Shown here: piece after piece, positions 5,955 through 7,607 of the stretch | Layout of the letters: each line of letters opens with the position of its first letter | Numbering within the stretch: the first letter of the stretch is position 1 | Origin: Rothia gullae | Lineage (GTDB): Bacteria > Actinomycetota > Actinomycetes > Actinomycetales > Micrococcaceae | Length of the DNA: 7,607 bases | Reading direction: 5' to 3' | NCBI RefSeq assembly: GCF_024294905.1 | Contig: NZ_JANCOC010000015.1 | Span: 1 to 7,607, forward strand | Made by a program: the position numbers and the translations under genes | Notes under the pieces: model-generated | What the model saw: the letters and a program-made list of their open reading frames with translations, nothing else | The model's database searches: none | Told to the model about the DNA's origin: nothing

Positions 5955-7445
5955 ATGAGTATCTACGGATTTTCACGAATGTCTTCTGAGAACACCGCGG
6001 CTCCCCAGAGCCCCAAGGCAGAAGCCAAGGGCGCACTGGACCGTTACTTCAAAATCACTGAGCGAGGCTCTACCATTGCCGCAGAATTCCGCGGCGGCCT
6101 CGCCACCTTCTTCGCGATGAGCTACATCGTCGTGCTGAACCCCCTCATCATCGGCCTCGGCAAGGACGCATCCGGCAACGCCCTCGGCGTACCGCAGGTC
6201 GCAGCAATGACCGCACTGGTCGCAGGCGTCATGACCATCCTCATGGGCGTCATCGCCAAGCAGCCCTTCGCCATGGCGGCAGGCCTCGGCGTGAACGCAC
6301 TGCTGGCAACCACCATCGCCTCCACCCCCGGACTGACCTGGCCCGCCATCATGGGCCTCGTCGTATGGGCTGGTGTGCTGATGACCATCCTCGTGCTGAC
6401 CGGCTTCCGCACCGCAGTGTTCAACGCGGTCCCCGAATCGCTCAAGGTCGCAATCGTCGTCGGTATCGGCTTCTTCATCGCCTTCATCGGCCTCGTCAAC
6501 GCAGGTATCATCCGCCGCATGCCCGACGCAGCAGGCACCACCGTGCCCGTCTCCTTCGGTGTCAGCGGCCACCTGCTCGGCTGGCCCACCCTCGTCTTCC
6601 TCTTCGGCCTGTTCCTCACCATTGCGCTGTTCATCCGCAACGTGAAGGGTGCAATCCTCTACGGCGTGCTCGCCTCCACCGCCCTCTCCATCATCCTGGA
6701 GAAGGTCGTGCCCTCCGGCAGGTCGCTCGAGTCCCCCACCGGCTGGTCCCTGAACGTCCCCGTCTGGGACTCCAACACCAGCAAGCTGCCCAACTTCTCC
6801 CTGTTCGGCTCCGCTGACCTGTTCGGTGCCTTCGGCACCCTCGGCGGTATGGCAGCTGTTCTGCTGATCTTCACCATCCTCATCTCCGCGTTCTTCGACG
6901 CAATGGGTACCTCTGTCGGTCTCGCAACCGAAGCAGGCACCATCAAGGACGGCCAGATTGAGAACGTCGACAAGGTCCTGCTCGTGGACGCCCTCGGCTC
7001 CGTAGCCGGCGGTGGCACCTCCTCCTCCGCAAGCCAGATCTTCGTGGAGTCCGCAACCGGTATCGGCGCGGGCGCACGCACCGGCTTCGCGAACGTCGTC
7101 ACCGGCGCACTGTTCCTCGTCGCGATCTTCCTGTCCCCGCTGGTCACCATCGTGCCCTTCGAAGCTGTTGCACCCGCAATGGTGTTCGTTGGCTTCCTGA
7201 TGATTCGCCAGGCAGTGAACATCGACTGGAACGACTGGGGTCTGGGTATCCCGGCGTTCATGACCATCATCTTCATGCCCCTGTCCTACTCCATCGCGGA
7301 CGGTATCGGCGCAGGCTTCCTGTCCTACGTCTTCATCCGCCTGGTGCAGGGTCGCGGCAAGGAAGTTCACTGGCTCATGTACGTGGTTTCCGCTGTGTTC
7401 CTCATCTTCTTCGCTAACGGCCTGATTACCGGCTGGATGCACTAA
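5955..7445 (+). CDS. NCS2-family purine (adenine/guanine/hypoxanthine) permease, AzgA-like
   Basis: A cytoplasmic-membrane, probably proton-coupled purine base importer for salvage, 496 residues, with more than ten hydrophobic segments. Family marks are AMSYIVVLNP (54-63) after a short polar N-terminus, AGLGVNA (109-115), FDAMGTSVGLATEAG (314-328), and the DALGSVAGGG...SASQIFVESATGIGAGARTG block (345-377) with the key glutamate E365, all typical of the AzgA subgroup (COG2252) rather than UraA/xanthine carriers. Which purine it prefers cannot be read from sequence alone. Start choice is uncertain: neither ATG at 5955 nor the in-frame ATG at 5979 (MSSENTAAPQ) has a clear Shine-Dalgarno, and a hairpin (5928-5932 with 5937-5941) stands directly before the first. 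Codons are strongly GC-rich, like fprA and unlike the ABC operon. Expression is probably controlled by the terminator in its leader. Confidence 0.93.
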   Translation: MSIYGFSRMSSENTAAPQSPKAEAKGALDRYFKITERGSTIAAEFRGGLATFFAMSYIVVLNPLIIGLGKDASGNALGVPQVAAMTALVAGVMTILMGVIAKQPFAMAAGLGVNALLATTIASTPGLTWPAIMGLVVWAGVLMTILVLTGFRTAVFNAVPESLKVAIVVGIGFFIAFIGLVNAGIIRRMPDAAGTTVPVSFGVSGHLLGWPTLVFLFGLFLTIALFIRNVKGAILYGVLASTALSIILEKVVPSGRSLESPTGWSLNVPVWDSNTSKLPNFSLFGSADLFGAFGTLGGMAAVLLIFTILISAFFDAMGTSVGLATEAGTIKDGQIENVDKVLLVDALGSVAGGGTSSSASQIFVESATGIGAGARTGFANVVTGALFLVAIFLSPLVTIVPFEAVAPAMVFVGFLMIRQAVNIDWNDWGLGIPAFMTIIFMPLSYSIADGIGAGFLSYVFIRLVQGRGKEVHWLMYVVSAVFLIFFANGLITGWMH

Positions 7446-7453
7446 ATACATCG

Positions 7454-7488
7454 GGTGCCTCACCCTCCCACGTGGAGGCGCGGGCACC
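7454..7488 (+). terminator. Probable terminator hairpin after the purine permease
   Basis: GGTGCC (7454-7459) pairs with GGCACC (7483-7488) and, inside a symmetric 4-by-4 internal loop, CCTCC (7464-7468) pairs with GGAGG (7474-7478) around a 5-nt loop. It begins 8 nt after the permease stop. The expected T-run cannot be judged because the sequence turns into G/C homopolymers a few bases later. Confidence 0.5.
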
Positions 7489-7496
7489 ATCAGGGC

Positions 7497-7607
7497 GGGG
7501 GGGGGGGGGGCGGGGGGGGGGGGGGGCCCCCCCCCCCCGGGGGGGGGGGGGGGGGCCCCCCCCCCCCCCCGCGGGGGGGGGGGGGGGGGGGGGGGCACAC
7601 CCCCCCC
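7497..7607. other. Low-complexity G/C homopolymer contig end, probable artefact
   Basis: The final 111 bases consist of alternating long runs (G14, C, G15, C12, G17, C15, GC, G23, CACA, C8) with almost no A and no T. This is not plausible bacterial sequence; poly-G calls from two-colour sequencing chemistry, joined with their reverse complements during assembly, give exactly this picture. Any reading frame through it, such as proline or glycine stretches on either strand, should be ignored. Confidence 0.9.

Noticed and set aside
5973..7598. Long minus-strand frame (541 codons) opposite the purine permease
   Set aside because: It begins inside the artefactual G/C tail with poly-proline and is a mirror of a GC-rich gene. 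The plus strand encodes an intact NCS2 permease.

Overview
The window looks like a draft-assembly contig from a high-GC Gram-positive bacterium of the Micrococcaceae, most probably Rothia (R. mucilaginosa-like). This rests on the actinobacterial FprA-type ferredoxin reductase, a DUF2218 protein, an IdeR/DtxR-type iron box and the GC-rich codon use of the flanking genes. The genus is an inference from protein character; no 16S or other marker gene is present.

Layout. Positions 1-211 hold a non-coding contig edge with a C15 run and the intrinsic terminator of fprA. On the minus strand follow fprA (212-1615, GTG start), an intergenic stretch with a strong terminator hairpin, a DUF2218 gene (1911-2276, GTG start) preceded by an IdeR/DtxR-like operator, and then a compact three-gene minus-strand operon transcribed from about 5650 down to 2457. 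That operon encodes a 656-aa ABC permease with two FtsX/MacB-like halves, a 249-aa ABC ATPase and a 149-aa single-pass membrane protein. A divergent 325-bp AT-rich intergenic region (5630-5954) separates it from a plus-strand NCS2 purine permease (5955-7445, AzgA-like). The contig ends in about 110 bases of G and C homopolymers that are almost certainly not genomic.

How the parts work together. The permease, ATPase and small protein are translationally packed (6-nt gap, then an ATGA overlap) and should form one membrane complex. The permease and ATPase resemble the transporter pair found with lactococcin-972-type bacteriocins, but no bacteriocin precursor is visible. The cassette is visibly poorer in GC than its flanks, suggesting an acquired accessory unit. 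The DUF2218 gene is probably iron-repressed. The purine permease is preceded by an intrinsic terminator only 34 nt before its start codon, with no obvious promoter in between, so it is probably controlled by transcription attenuation (riboswitch or similar). That leader and the IdeR-like box are the two most interesting regulatory observations; the bacteriocin-less ABC cassette with its unrecognised third protein is the most interesting gene set.
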